From positions 31,781 through 95,780 of the forward strand of contig JAFEFW010000646.1 in NCBI GenBank assembly GCA_018240405.1: 64,000 nucleotides of DNA, written 5' to 3'. This document shows, piece by piece, positions 48,665 through 57,210 of the stretch. How positions within the stretch are numbered: the stretch's first letter is position 1; each line of letters begins with the position of its first letter. Both the position numbers and the translations under genes were made by a program. The DNA comes from Pseudomonadota bacterium. GTDB lineage: Bacteria > Pseudomonadota > Alphaproteobacteria > Acetobacterales > Acetobacteraceae. Under the pieces are notes generated by a model. It was given only the letters and a program-made list of their open reading frames with translations. It was not told the origin of the DNA and did not search any database.

Positions 48665-50620
48665 CTAGGGTGCCAGCTTGGTCTCCGCCAGATGGTCGAA
48701 GCGCTTGCGAAACGTACCCAGGCCCATCGTCTGCGAGCGCAGTTCGATGATCAGGTCGTGCATCTCCGCCTCAGGCACCAGCGCCTCGACATCGTCCCAG
48801 CCGGACCACCCCTCCCGTTCCGCGAAGCCGAGGATCTGGCCACGCCGCCCGGTCAGTAGCCGCTGCGCGCGCGCCGTGTATTCGTTCGGCACGCTGATGG
48901 TGACGTGATCGATCGGCTCCAGCAGTACCGGATCGGCCTTCGCCAGCGCCTCCTTCATCGCCATCTGCGTCGCGGTGCGGAACGCCATGTCCGACGAATC
49001 CACCGAATGGAAGCCGCCATCGACCAGCGTGACGGAGACATCCACCACCGGGTAGCCGAAGGCCCCCTTCTGCGTTGCCTCCTCCGCCGCTTCACCCACA
49101 GCCGGAATGAAGTTGCGCGGTACCGCGCCGCCGACGATCTTGTCGATGAACTGGAACCCCTCGCCACGCTGCCGTGGCGCGACATCGATCTTGACGTCGG
49201 CGAACTGGCCGTGACCGCCGGTCTGCCGCTTCAGCCGGCCATGCTCGTGCACCGCCTTCTTGATGGTCTCCTTGTAGGCAACCGACGGCTTGTGCGTGCT
49301 GACCTTCAGCGCGTAGGCCTTGGCCAGATGCGCGACCGTCGCCTGCAGGTGCATTTCACCCTGGCCGTGCAGGATTGTTTCCACGTCCTGCGTAATGAAC
49401 AGCGACGGGTCCTCTTCCGCCAGCTTGTGCAGCGCCGCCGAAAGCTTCACGTCATCCTTGCGATCCGTGGTGGCAATGGCCAGCGAGTAGACCGGCGGCG
49501 AGGCTTCGGGGAACGGCAGCGCCTCGGCATTGCCGTTGGCCGACAGCGTGGCGCCGGTCGGCACGGTTTCGAGGCGACCCAGCGCGACAATGTCGCCGGC
49601 CTTCGCCTCCGGCACCTTGGTCAGCTCGCCGTTGACGAAACGATTGATGCCGCCCAGGCGGGTGCCGTTCAGCGTCATGCCATCGGTGATGGTTCCGGAC
49701 CAGATGCGGGCATAAGACAGCTTGCCGGTATGGCCGACATAGGCGGTCTTGAACACCTGGGCCAGCGCCGGACCGTCCGCATCGACGCTCTTGCGCACCT
49801 GGGCAGTTTCTGCCGCCTCCGGCGCATCATGCCGTAACGTCTTCCACAGCCGCCGCACGCCGCCGGCGCTTTCGGCGCAGCCCAGCAGCACTTCGATCAC
49901 CGCGCCGGACACCAGATCCTTGTGCATATCAGTGTATATTTCTTCCGGCGTCGGCTTGATGTCCTCAAGCAGCTTTTCCAGCAGCGCGTCGTCGTGATCG
50001 GCCAGCGTCTCCAGCAACCGGCCACGCGCGGCCTGCTCTTCCTCCAGCATGGAGGCGGGAATCTGGATGAGTTCCGACGGCTGGCCTTTGCGGTACTGGT
50101 AGGCCCGCTCGCTCATCAGATCGACGTAACCGGCGACCGCGTTGTTCTCGACGATCGGCATCTGCCGCAGCACCAGCGGCGCGCCGGCATGCGCCTGCAA
50201 CGCGGAAATCGTCTCGGCCAGGCCGCCGTCCAACGTGTCAATCTTGTTGATGAAAACCAAATACGGAATGCCCTCATCGCCCAGATACTTCATCAGGGGC
50301 GCGACCGCGGCCGCCTTGGCCGGGTTCGGTTCGCACACCACGACGGCGATATCGGCCATCGTCAGGGCGGCGGTGGCTTCAAAGGCAAATTCGATTGAGC
50401 CGGGGCAGTCCAGCACGGACCATTCGTCCCCGAGATAGCTGCAATGACCGACGCGGATTTCCGTGGTCGCGGGCCGGTTGCGCGGATCGGCTGGCCGCTT
50501 CACCGGTGCGCCGGCAGCTTCCAGCATGGCTTCGAACAGACAGGACTTGCCGCTGCTGTAGGGTCCGACAAGGGCCACAGAGCGGGGGCCGCGGACGTTT
50601 CTGGTTTCGGGCATAGCCAT
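48665..50620 (-). CDS. EF-G-like translational GTPase
   Basis: This 651-residue protein is shorter than canonical EF-G (about 690-700). G motifs: G1 GPYSSGKS at 19-26, G3 DCPG, G4 NKID. Domains II to V follow, including GEMHLQATVAHLAKAY and GFQFIDKIVGGAVPRNFIPAV. The G1 loop and divergent domain IV fit the EF-G-like group rather than the main FusA. Its role is unclear: members have been linked to recycling or stress. It is not in a str operon. GGAGG precedes the start. Confidence 0.88.
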   Translation of the reverse strand: MAMPETRNVRGPRSVALVGPYSSGKSCLFEAMLEAAGAPVKRPADPRNRPATTEIRVGHCSYLGDEWSVLDCPGSIEFAFEATAALTMADIAVVVCEPNPAKAAAVAPLMKYLGDEGIPYLVFINKIDTLDGGLAETISALQAHAGAPLVLRQMPIVENNAVAGYVDLMSERAYQYRKGQPSELIQIPASMLEEEQAARGRLLETLADHDDALLEKLLEDIKPTPEEIYTDMHKDLVSGAVIEVLLGCAESAGGVRRLWKTLRHDAPEAAETAQVRKSVDADGPALAQVFKTAYVGHTGKLSYARIWSGTITDGMTLNGTRLGGINRFVNGELTKVPEAKAGDIVALGRLETVPTGATLSANGNAEALPFPEASPPVYSLAIATTDRKDDVKLSAALHKLAEEDPSLFITQDVETILHGQGEMHLQATVAHLAKAYALKVSTHKPSVAYKETIKKAVHEHGRLKRQTGGHGQFADVKIDVAPRQRGEGFQFIDKIVGGAVPRNFIPAVGEAAEEATQKGAFGYPVVDVSVTLVDGGFHSVDSSDMAFRTATQMAMKEALAKADPVLLEPIDHVTISVPNEYTARAQRLLTGRRGQILGFAEREGWSGWDDVEALVPEAEMHDLIIELRSQTMGLGTFRKRFDHLAETKLAP

Positions 50621-50767
50621 ACCTCCTTCTTTGCCGAAGGCGGCAGCCGAGGTTTGGCCCCGAATTGCGAGGCGGGCCCTCGGCGCGCCCTCGCAATCCG
50701 GATGCTAGCCCTGTTTCCGCACGCCTGAGAAGCACCCAAAGCGTACGGGTTTTCCCTTAGATCAGCG

Positions 50768-51808
50768 TCAGGTCCGAAATCCCTTGAACGTGCTTGGAAT
50801 CCGCTGCACCGCAGCAATCAGGTCGCGGCGCACCGCAGCCGGCGTTCCCGGGGTAAAGTCGATCGATACTGTATCGACAATGCCGCCATACCGTTTCTCG
50901 ATGGCTCCCGGCAGCTCATCGTATGTCGCACGTGCAACGAACAGGTCGAGTACGTCGTCGGGTACCTGCGCCGCCATCTCCGACCATTTTCCCGCTTTCG
51001 ACATTTCCGTGAGCCGCAGGCCGAGGTCGGATACGCCGTGCAGGTCGAACACGCCGCGATAGGCCGGCGTCGAGCCGTAGAAGGCGACGCGGTAGCGCAC
51101 CTTCTCGGCTGCCGCTTTAACTGCCGCCTTGTCCGGCCCGGTGGCCACGAAGCCGCCGCCGGTGATCTCGAAGTTCTCGAACGACTTGCCGCAGGCCGCG
51201 AGTTCGTCCGCCAGCATCGGGCGGACCACCTGCTCCAGGTATTCGCGGGTGGCGAAGCTATGCAGGCGGGCGCTGTCGGCGTGGCGGGCCGCCATCTTCA
51301 GCATCAGCGGCCCGACCGCGGCCATGGCGATCGGCGGCAGCGGCAGCTTTTGCGGCGGCGGCGAGAATTCCGGCGTCATCAGGGTGAACTTGTAGTATTT
51401 GCCCTGAAAATTCAGTTTTTCCCCATGCTCCCAGCAGCGGAAGATCGCCCGCAGCGCGTCGCAGTATTCGCCCAGGCGAGCGGCGGGCGCCACCCAGGGG
51501 GTGGAGAAGCGGCGTTCGTTATGCGCCTTCACCTGGCTGCCAAGACCGACAACAAAGCGGCCGCGCGAGTGGCTGTGCAAATCCCAGGCCTGGTTGGCGA
51601 CGATCATCGGGCTGCGCGGAAAGGCGATCGCCACCGATGTCGCCAGCGACACGCGCTGTGTCGCCACGGCGGCGAAGGCGAGCGGCGTGAACGGGTCGTG
51701 TTTCAACTCGCTGGCGGTGACGGCGTCGGCGCCATCCTCCTCCGCCTGTCGAGCGGCGTCGCCGCATTTCCGCCAGTCCTCAACCGGCAGGCCGATCGAT
51801 ACGCGCAT
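50768..51808 (-). CDS. LLM-class flavin-dependent oxidoreductase
   Basis: This 346-residue luciferase-like monooxygenase-fold protein has RGRFVVGLGSQVKAHNERRF and an N-terminal TIM-barrel start RVSIGLPVEDW. It resembles the F420/FMN-dependent TIGR03617-type group. Substrate unknown. It lies about 150 nt after the EF-G-like gene start in opposite reading order (both minus), so the genes could share a transcript only if read through. I see no other partner gene. Confidence 0.8.
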   Translation of the reverse strand: MRVSIGLPVEDWRKCGDAARQAEEDGADAVTASELKHDPFTPLAFAAVATQRVSLATSVAIAFPRSPMIVANQAWDLHSHSRGRFVVGLGSQVKAHNERRFSTPWVAPAARLGEYCDALRAIFRCWEHGEKLNFQGKYYKFTLMTPEFSPPPQKLPLPPIAMAAVGPLMLKMAARHADSARLHSFATREYLEQVVRPMLADELAACGKSFENFEITGGGFVATGPDKAAVKAAAEKVRYRVAFYGSTPAYRGVFDLHGVSDLGLRLTEMSKAGKWSEMAAQVPDDVLDLFVARATYDELPGAIEKRYGGIVDTVSIDFTPGTPAAVRRDLIAAVQRIPSTFKGFRT

Positions 51809-51958
51809 TGTCGTGGGTCTCCTCTCCGTCGCGGCGCAGTGTCGGGCAGGATGGCCGGCACTTCAATGCCATGCGGAACCGTTACCGCCATAGCCGGAGC
51901 AGCAACATTCTGGCAGGATAATCATAGCGAGCAGCCGCATGCGACAGGAAGCGCACCC

Positions 51959-52408
51959 ATGTCCCAGACCATCAACGAGGCCGGCATCGATTTGATCAAG
52001 GAATTCGAGGGCTGCAAGCTGACCGCCTACCAGGATGTGAAGGGCATCTGGACCATCGGCGTCGGCCACATCAGAGGCGTGACACAAGGCATGCAGATCA
52101 CCATGGCGCAGGCGGATCAGTTCCTGCGGGACGATCTGGCCGGCGCCGAAGCGGCGGTAAACCGCGGCGTCGGGTCGGCGCCGACCACGCCGAACCAGTT
52201 CGCGGCCATGGTCTCGCTGTGCTTCAACATCGGCAGCGGCGGGTTTGCCGACTCCACCGTGCTGCGCCAGCATCGCGCCGGGCACTTCCAGGCCGCGGCC
52301 GACGCTTTCCTGATGTGGAACAAGGCGACGATCAACGGCGTTCTGCAGCCGGTGGCTGGCCTGACCCGCCGGCGCACCGCCGAGAAAGACTTGTATCTGA
52401 AGCCCTGA
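51959..52408 (+). CDS. Phage-type lysozyme (GH24)
   Basis: The ATG at 51959 with AGGAAG upstream gives 149 residues. The T4-lysozyme-like catalytic triad is Glu17 (EFEGCKL), Asp26 (YQDVKG) and Thr32 (WTIGVGH), with spacing E-8-D-5-T as in GH24. MVSLCFNIG and the TRRRTAEKDLYL end are further family motifs. It hydrolyses peptidoglycan. No holin, spanin or other phage gene is nearby, so it may be a domesticated endolysin. It has no signal peptide. The following small secreted protein is 11 nt downstream. Confidence 0.88.
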   Translation: MSQTINEAGIDLIKEFEGCKLTAYQDVKGIWTIGVGHIRGVTQGMQITMAQADQFLRDDLAGAEAAVNRGVGSAPTTPNQFAAMVSLCFNIGSGGFADSTVLRQHRAGHFQAAADAFLMWNKATINGVLQPVAGLTRRRTAEKDLYLKP

Positions 52409-52419
52409 AGGACCTTGCC

Positions 52420-52683
52420 ATGGCAGCACGCCTCCGGCTCCTGATCGCGGCGCCGGCGCTGGTGCTGCTGGCCAGCGCGGCTGCAGCGCAGTCGTGCCGC
52501 CAAGCCGTCGGCGCAGCTGAGGCGCAGCGCTTTGTCGCCCAATGCATTCAGGTGTCACCGGCGACGCACCCGCCGTGCAATGCCGAAAATCCGTGCGACC
52601 TGATCACCGATGAGATCCGCCGCGGCTGCGGATTGCTGGGCGCTGACGCGCCATCCTTCTGCCGGGCGTATCAGCGACACTGA
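52420..52683 (+). CDS. Small Cys-rich secreted protein downstream of lysozyme
   Basis: The ATG at 52420 gives 87 residues with a signal peptide (RLRLLIAAPALVLLASAAAAQ). The mature part of about 60 residues carries seven cysteines (SCRQAVG, QCIQV, PPCNAENPCDL, GCGLL, FCRAY). It is 11 nt after the lysozyme stop and almost certainly co-transcribed. I do not recognise the family. A periplasmic partner or inhibitor of the lysozyme is possible but not shown. Confidence 0.68.
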   Translation: MAARLRLLIAAPALVLLASAAAAQSCRQAVGAAEAQRFVAQCIQVSPATHPPCNAENPCDLITDEIRRGCGLLGADAPSFCRAYQRH

Positions 52684-52718
52684 TTGTCGGCGGCGGTGCC
52701 ACGTGGACAGCGTGATGG

Positions 52719-53110
52719 GAACCGCCGATGAAGCGGATGAACGCCGATGGATCGCGACCGGTCAGCGGAAGAGCGCCCGACCGCCACAGGCGGAAACCAC
52801 TGGTTTCAATTAAAAGTAAACGCCGCCATTTGACCTGACGGACAGTGTCAGATCGGCCATCGCCGTGACGCCGCCTGCGATGGTTCCTCCGGCTGGCGGC
52901 AAATTCAAGCCCCGCAGCCTGCGGCGGCCCGCTGCGGGGCTTGAATTTGCCGCCAGCCGGAGAGTCCTGCTCGGCATGCGTTTGACGGCGAAGTGCGGCG
53001 ACGGCGCATGACGCGCCATTCAGCGGAGGCGATAATGTCCAATTGATCGTGCGCAGACGATTTCAAACTCAAATCGAATCATCGGCGTTCATCCCCTTCA
53101 TCGGTGGTTC
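52719..53110. mobile_element. 392-bp MITE-like element with 31-bp terminal inverted repeats and central palindrome
   Basis: The ends 52719-52749 and 53080-53110 are inverted repeats matching at 29 of 31 bases; both contain CCGATGAA and GGATGAACGCCGATG. Near the centre, 52887-52918 pairs perfectly with 52931-52962 (32 bp stem, 12-nt loop), containing GGCGGCAAATTCAAGCCCC. No transposase or clear target duplication is visible. The element carries no gene. It fits a non-autonomous, mobilised or REP-like element. Confidence 0.75.
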
Positions 53111-53419
53111 AATAACCGGGGGCGCTCCAGGCCGACACCGTCAGGAATGAGCGCACAAGCGGCAGGCCAACGGCTCGATAGCGCGACTTCCAGTCGGAGG
53201 CCGCTGTTGAAGACCGCTTCTCCAGCGTTGTCCGACACAGCCCAAACCACCGGCTCGTGCAATGCTACGGAGGACTTGCCCGCGGCAGGCCGCCAACCCT
53301 GGGCGACCTGAAGCACAAGGCTGGCGGGAAGCGAACGACCCAACACAGACGACCCCAAGCCATTGGCAGCCCGCCAGCCCCCGGATACCCTCGCAGCCCA
53401 GATCAATCAGGAGCGTCCC
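53111..53419. other. 309-bp stretch between repeat element and SDR gene
   Basis: No convincing gene is seen. A minus frame at 53098-53406 (102 codons) starts over the SDR promoter side and runs into the repeat arm, so it may be a decayed or chance frame. The ribosome-binding site of the SDR gene, AGGAG, is at its right edge. Confidence 0.4.
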
Positions 53420-54175
53420 ATGCAGCCACTCGCGGGCAAGGTCATACTCGTCACCGGCGCCAGCCGCGGCATTGGCGCCGCCGCCGCCGAAGCGCTGGCG
53501 AAGGCGGGGGCGACCGTCGTGCTGACGGCCCGCGACAAAGCGGCGACGGAGCAGGTTGCACGGTCCATCGGCGCATCCGCCACGGCGCACACCTGCGACG
53601 TCTCCGATTATGCGGCGTTCGAACGCATCGTCGCCGAGACCCGATCCCGTCACGGCCGCATCGACGCGCTGATCAACAATGCCGGCGTGCTGACGCCGAT
53701 TACGCCGCTGGCCGAAAGCGATCCGGCGGAATGGGCGCAGAACATCCAGATCAACGTCGTCGGCGCCTTCAACGCCGTGCGCGCTGTGCTGCCGGGGATG
53801 CTTGCTGCCGGCGGCGGCACCATCGTCAACCTGTCGTCGGGCGCCGCGCTGCGACCGGTGGCCGGCTGGAGCGCCTACTGCACCGCCAAGGCCGGCCTGC
53901 ACATGATGACGCGAGCCATCGCGCTGGAGACGGAGGGCAAGGGTATCCGCGTGTTCGGCTTCCAGCCCGGCATGACCGATACCAACATGCACGTGCTGAA
54001 CCGGGCGGCGCAGGCCAACCCGATCGCCAAGGTGCCACAGGCGGATCTGTATCCGGTGGCGCATCCGGCGATGGCAATCGTCTATCTGTGCACGCCCGAA
54101 GCCGACGATTTGCACGGCCAGGACTTCTCGCTGCGCGACGCCCCGTTCCGCGCCCGCCTGGGGCTCGCGGCATGA
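53420..54175 (+). CDS. Short-chain dehydrogenase/reductase
   Basis: The ATG at 53420 behind AGGAG gives 251 residues. The Rossmann motif is VTGASRGIG (11-19), then NNAGVL. The catalytic Ser is in VNLSSGAA, with Tyr/Lys in YCTAKAG. It is a classical NAD(P)-dependent SDR. It overlaps the CoA-transferase by 4 nt, forming a three-gene operon with an enoyl-CoA hydratase. The set suggests processing of an acyl-CoA or hydroxy-acid substrate. Confidence 0.9.
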   Translation: MQPLAGKVILVTGASRGIGAAAAEALAKAGATVVLTARDKAATEQVARSIGASATAHTCDVSDYAAFERIVAETRSRHGRIDALINNAGVLTPITPLAESDPAEWAQNIQINVVGAFNAVRAVLPGMLAAGGGTIVNLSSGAALRPVAGWSAYCTAKAGLHMMTRAIALETEGKGIRVFGFQPGMTDTNMHVLNRAAQANPIAKVPQADLYPVAHPAMAIVYLCTPEADDLHGQDFSLRDAPFRARLGLAA

Positions 54176-55299
54176 CCCGGCCACTGGAAGGCATCAAGGT
54201 CCTCGAGATCGGCCAGGCGCTGGCCGGTCCGCTGGCGGGCGTCATCATGGCCGACATGGGCGCCGAGGTGATCAAGGTGGAGAAGCCCGACGGCGGCGAC
54301 GACGCCCGCCTGTGGGGGCCTCCGTTCGTCGACGGCGATTCGGTGATGTTCCACAACACCAATCGCGGCAAGAAGTCGGTGACGCTTGACATCAAGTCGG
54401 CGGCCGACGTTGCCAAGCTGAAGAAGCTGGCTGGTGAGGCCGACATCCTGATCCAGAATCTGCGTCCCGGCATCGTCGACGACTTTGGCATCGGGCCCGA
54501 GGCGCTGACGAAGGAATTCCCGCGCCTTATCTACTGCTCGATTTGGGCCTTCGGCTACACCGGACCGATGAAGCTGGCCCCCGGCTTCGATCCGCTGCTG
54601 CAAAGTTTCGGCGCCGTGGTGACGCTGACGGGGCGGCCGGAGGATCCGCCGACCTTCTGCGCCCCTGCCATCAACGACACCGCCACCGGCATGTGGTGCG
54701 TCATCGGCGCGCTGGCGGCACTGCGGCGGCGCGAGGTCACCGGCCTCGGCGGCATCGTCGATTCCTCGCTGTTTGAGAGCGCCGTCGCCTGGGTGCAGGG
54801 CCCGCTGAACAACTACAACGTCACCGGCAAGATTCCGGCGCGGCACGGCGCCGCCTCGGCCACGCTGGCGCCGTACCAGATCTTCGAGACCAAGGACCGC
54901 CCGATCTGCATCGCCGCCGGCAACGACCGCCTGTTCGTCAAGCTGGCCCAGGCGATGGGCCATCCGGAGTGGCTGCAGGACGACCGCCTGTCCGACGGCC
55001 GCAAGCGCTCCGCCAATCGGGAGCATGTCGTCGCCGTCATGCAGCCGGTCCTGCTGACCAAGGGCCGCCAGGAGTGGCTTGGCATCATCGGTGAGGCCGG
55101 CGTGCCGTGCTCCCCGGTAAACGACATCGCCGAACTGGCGGCGTCGGAGCAGTTTGCGGCCATGGACATGCTGCGCACCCTGCCCGGCAGCGGGTTGCGC
55201 GTCGTCGGCCTGCCGATCACCTTCGAACGCGAACGCCCGCACCCAACGGCGGACTCGCCGAAACTGGGTGAGCACAACAAGGACGTGTTCGGCACATGA
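54172..55299 (+). CDS. Family III CoA-transferase (CaiB/BaiF)
   Basis: This 375-residue protein has the family start LEGIKVLEIGQALAGPLAGVIMADMGAEV and KVEKPDGGDDARLWGP. Asp169 in AINDTATGMW is the conserved nucleophile; its position equals Asp169 of formyl-CoA transferase. It transfers CoA between carboxylic acids, often carnitine, bile or aryl acids. Overlaps SDR and enoyl-CoA hydratase genes by 4 nt each, implying one pathway. The substrate is not known. Confidence 0.92.
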   Translation: MTRPLEGIKVLEIGQALAGPLAGVIMADMGAEVIKVEKPDGGDDARLWGPPFVDGDSVMFHNTNRGKKSVTLDIKSAADVAKLKKLAGEADILIQNLRPGIVDDFGIGPEALTKEFPRLIYCSIWAFGYTGPMKLAPGFDPLLQSFGAVVTLTGRPEDPPTFCAPAINDTATGMWCVIGALAALRRREVTGLGGIVDSSLFESAVAWVQGPLNNYNVTGKIPARHGAASATLAPYQIFETKDRPICIAAGNDRLFVKLAQAMGHPEWLQDDRLSDGRKRSANREHVVAVMQPVLLTKGRQEWLGIIGEAGVPCSPVNDIAELAASEQFAAMDMLRTLPGSGLRVVGLPITFERERPHPTADSPKLGEHNKDVFGT

Positions 55300-56060
55300 C
55301 CGACGAACTGCTGTACGAGGTCAGCGACGGCATCGGTCGGGTCACCTTCAACCGTCCGAAGGCGCGCAATGCGCTGACCTTCCCGATGTATGAACGCCTG
55401 GCCGAGATCGCCGCCGATCCCGGCGAGGTGCGCGTGCTGGTGCTGACCGGCGCCGGCGACAAGGCCTTCGCCGCCGGCACCGACATCAACCAGTTCCGCT
55501 CCTTCTCCAGCGGCCAGGATGCGCTGGACTATGAGGCGCGGATCGAGCGGGTGATCAGCACACTGGAAAAATGTCCGGTGCCGACGATCGCCGCCATCGC
55601 CGGCGCTTGCACCGGCGGCGGCGCCGGCATCGCCGCCGGCTGCGACCTGCGCATCGCCTCGGCGGACGCCCGCTTCGGCTTTCCGATCGCGCGCACGCTG
55701 GGCAACTGCCTGGCGATGGCGAACATTGCCCGACTGGCGGCACTGATCGGGCCAGCGCGCGTCACCGAAATGATCTTCACGGCGAAGCTGTATTCCGCCG
55801 CCGAAGCCCATTCCGCCGGCTTGGTGTCCGAAGTCCTGCCGGACCAGGACGCATTGGCCGCTCGGGCGACGGAGCTGGCCACGCTGCTGAAGGGCCACGC
55901 GCCGCTGACCATGCGCGTGACCAAGGAAGCGCTGCGCCGCCTGCGGGAGAACCTGCCGCCGGACGAGGATTTGATCCGCCTTGCCTATGAAAGCCAGGAT
56001 TTCAGGGAGGGCATGGATGCATTCCTGACCAAGCGGGCGCCGGTATGGGGCGGAAGATAG
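55296..56060 (+). CDS. Enoyl-CoA hydratase/isomerase family protein
   Basis: This 254-residue crotonase-fold protein has AFAAGTDINQFRSF (oxyanion-hole region) and AIAGACTGGGAGIAAGCDLRIAS. Acyl-CoA hydration or carnitinyl-CoA dehydratase-like activity is likely. It is the last gene of the SDR-CoA-transferase operon. A palindrome in the 113-bp convergent gap downstream may terminate it. Confidence 0.9.
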   Translation: MTDELLYEVSDGIGRVTFNRPKARNALTFPMYERLAEIAADPGEVRVLVLTGAGDKAFAAGTDINQFRSFSSGQDALDYEARIERVISTLEKCPVPTIAAIAGACTGGGAGIAAGCDLRIASADARFGFPIARTLGNCLAMANIARLAALIGPARVTEMIFTAKLYSAAEAHSAGLVSEVLPDQDALAARATELATLLKGHAPLTMRVTKEALRRLRENLPPDEDLIRLAYESQDFREGMDAFLTKRAPVWGGR

Positions 56061-56087
56061 CGCGGCAGCCCGTCAATGCCTTCGTGT

Positions 56088-56135
56088 CATCGTGACTTCG
56101 TGGTGGCGCTTCTGTTTGCCACCAAAGTCACGATG
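56088..56135. repeat. Palindromic repeat between convergent genes
   Basis: CATCGTGACTTCGTGGTGGC (56088-56107) pairs with GCCACCAAAGTCACGATG (56118-56135) over 17 of 18 positions with a small bulge and a 10-nt loop. It lies between two convergent stops (56060, 56174). It could serve as a bidirectional terminator or belong to a dispersed palindrome family. Confidence 0.65.
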
Positions 56136-56173
56136 GCCGCGAAACAAGTCCCTGATCGCCGCGTTTGTGACCC

Positions 56174-57124
56174 CTACTTCACCCGGTCCAAAAACGCGTT
56201 CAGCGCCGCAATGAACCCAAGTGTGTTCTGCCCATGCACGTTATGGCCGCAGTTGGGGACTGTAACCAACTGACCCTGCGGCATCGCGTCGGCAAAACGC
56301 TCCGCCGCGTCCGGTTCCAGAATGTTCGACGTCTCACCCCGGACCAGCAACACCGGCAGCCGGAACGCCGCCGCTTCCTCCAGCGTAATATTCTCTTGCG
56401 GCCCGCTCGGCCGGACGATGCCCAGGCGCCGCGGCGCGGAATCGCACTTGCTGATGTATTTGCCGTCGGCGCGTTCCAGCATGTTGTACTTGACCGTCCG
56501 CTCGATGTGCTCCCGCGACCGGTACGGGTCGTACTTGCGCACCGCGCTGACGAAGTGCTCCAGGTCGTCGAACTCCTGCGCCGCCTGCACGAAGCCGGCG
56601 ATCGCCGCCCTGCCCCGCTCCGACACCTCCGGCCCGACATCGACGATCACCAGCGCCTTCAACAACGCCTGCGACCGGCGGGTCAGCAGCATGGCATTGC
56701 GCCCGCCCATCGAGTGCCCGATCAGGATCGGCCGGTTCAGCCCTGTGGCCTGGATGAACGCTTCGGCGTCCAGCGACAGCTCGTGGTTGGAGTAGGTGAC
56801 GTCGCGCGACCACTCGGTGTCGCCGTGGCCGCGCTGGTCCAGCGCCAGCACGTGGTAGTTCTGCGCCAGGTGCAGGCTGACCAGGTCCCAGGAGTGCGCC
56901 GACTGATGCCCGCCATGCAGCAGCACGATCGGCGGCGCGGACGGGTCGCCCCACTCCAGGAAGTGGAACCGCATCCGGCGCAGCACGATATTGCGTGAGC
57001 GGTAGCGCACATCCGGCGCGTGCGGAATCTTCAGGTCCGCGGCGCTGCTCAGCAGGCTGCGGAACTCATCCGACCCGGTCATGTCGAGCGGTTCGGCGCT
57101 ATCGGCGAAAAGGTTCAGGTACAT
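56174..57124 (-). CDS. Alpha/beta hydrolase
   Basis: The ATG at 57124 (MYLNLFADSAEPLDMTG) gives 316 residues. Motifs: HGGHQSAHSWD (oxyanion region), nucleophile in ILIGHSMGGRNAM, and catalytic His in PNCGHNVHGQN. RGHGDTEWS is also typical. It is a serine hydrolase of esterase/epoxide-hydrolase-like shape. Substrate unknown. It is divergent from the M20 peptidase gene; an 86-bp gap holds both promoters. Confidence 0.85.
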   Translation of the reverse strand: MYLNLFADSAEPLDMTGSDEFRSLLSSAADLKIPHAPDVRYRSRNIVLRRMRFHFLEWGDPSAPPIVLLHGGHQSAHSWDLVSLHLAQNYHVLALDQRGHGDTEWSRDVTYSNHELSLDAEAFIQATGLNRPILIGHSMGGRNAMLLTRRSQALLKALVIVDVGPEVSERGRAAIAGFVQAAQEFDDLEHFVSAVRKYDPYRSREHIERTVKYNMLERADGKYISKCDSAPRRLGIVRPSGPQENITLEEAAAFRLPVLLVRGETSNILEPDAAERFADAMPQGQLVTVPNCGHNVHGQNTLGFIAALNAFLDRVK

Positions 57125-57210
57125 GGCGGAAACAGAAGCCTGTCCCGTCTGGCGTGGCAAGTCCCGGCCCGTTATCCTGCGCCCCCTTGCTCCAACCCGG
57201 GACCAGCCGC

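Noticed and set aside
51959-52408. GH24 lysozyme as sign of a prophage
   Set aside because: No holin, tail, capsid, integrase or attachment-site genes surround it.
53098-53406. Minus frame of 102 codons next to the 392-bp element
   Set aside because: Runs into the repeat arm and over the SDR upstream region; no recognisable motif.
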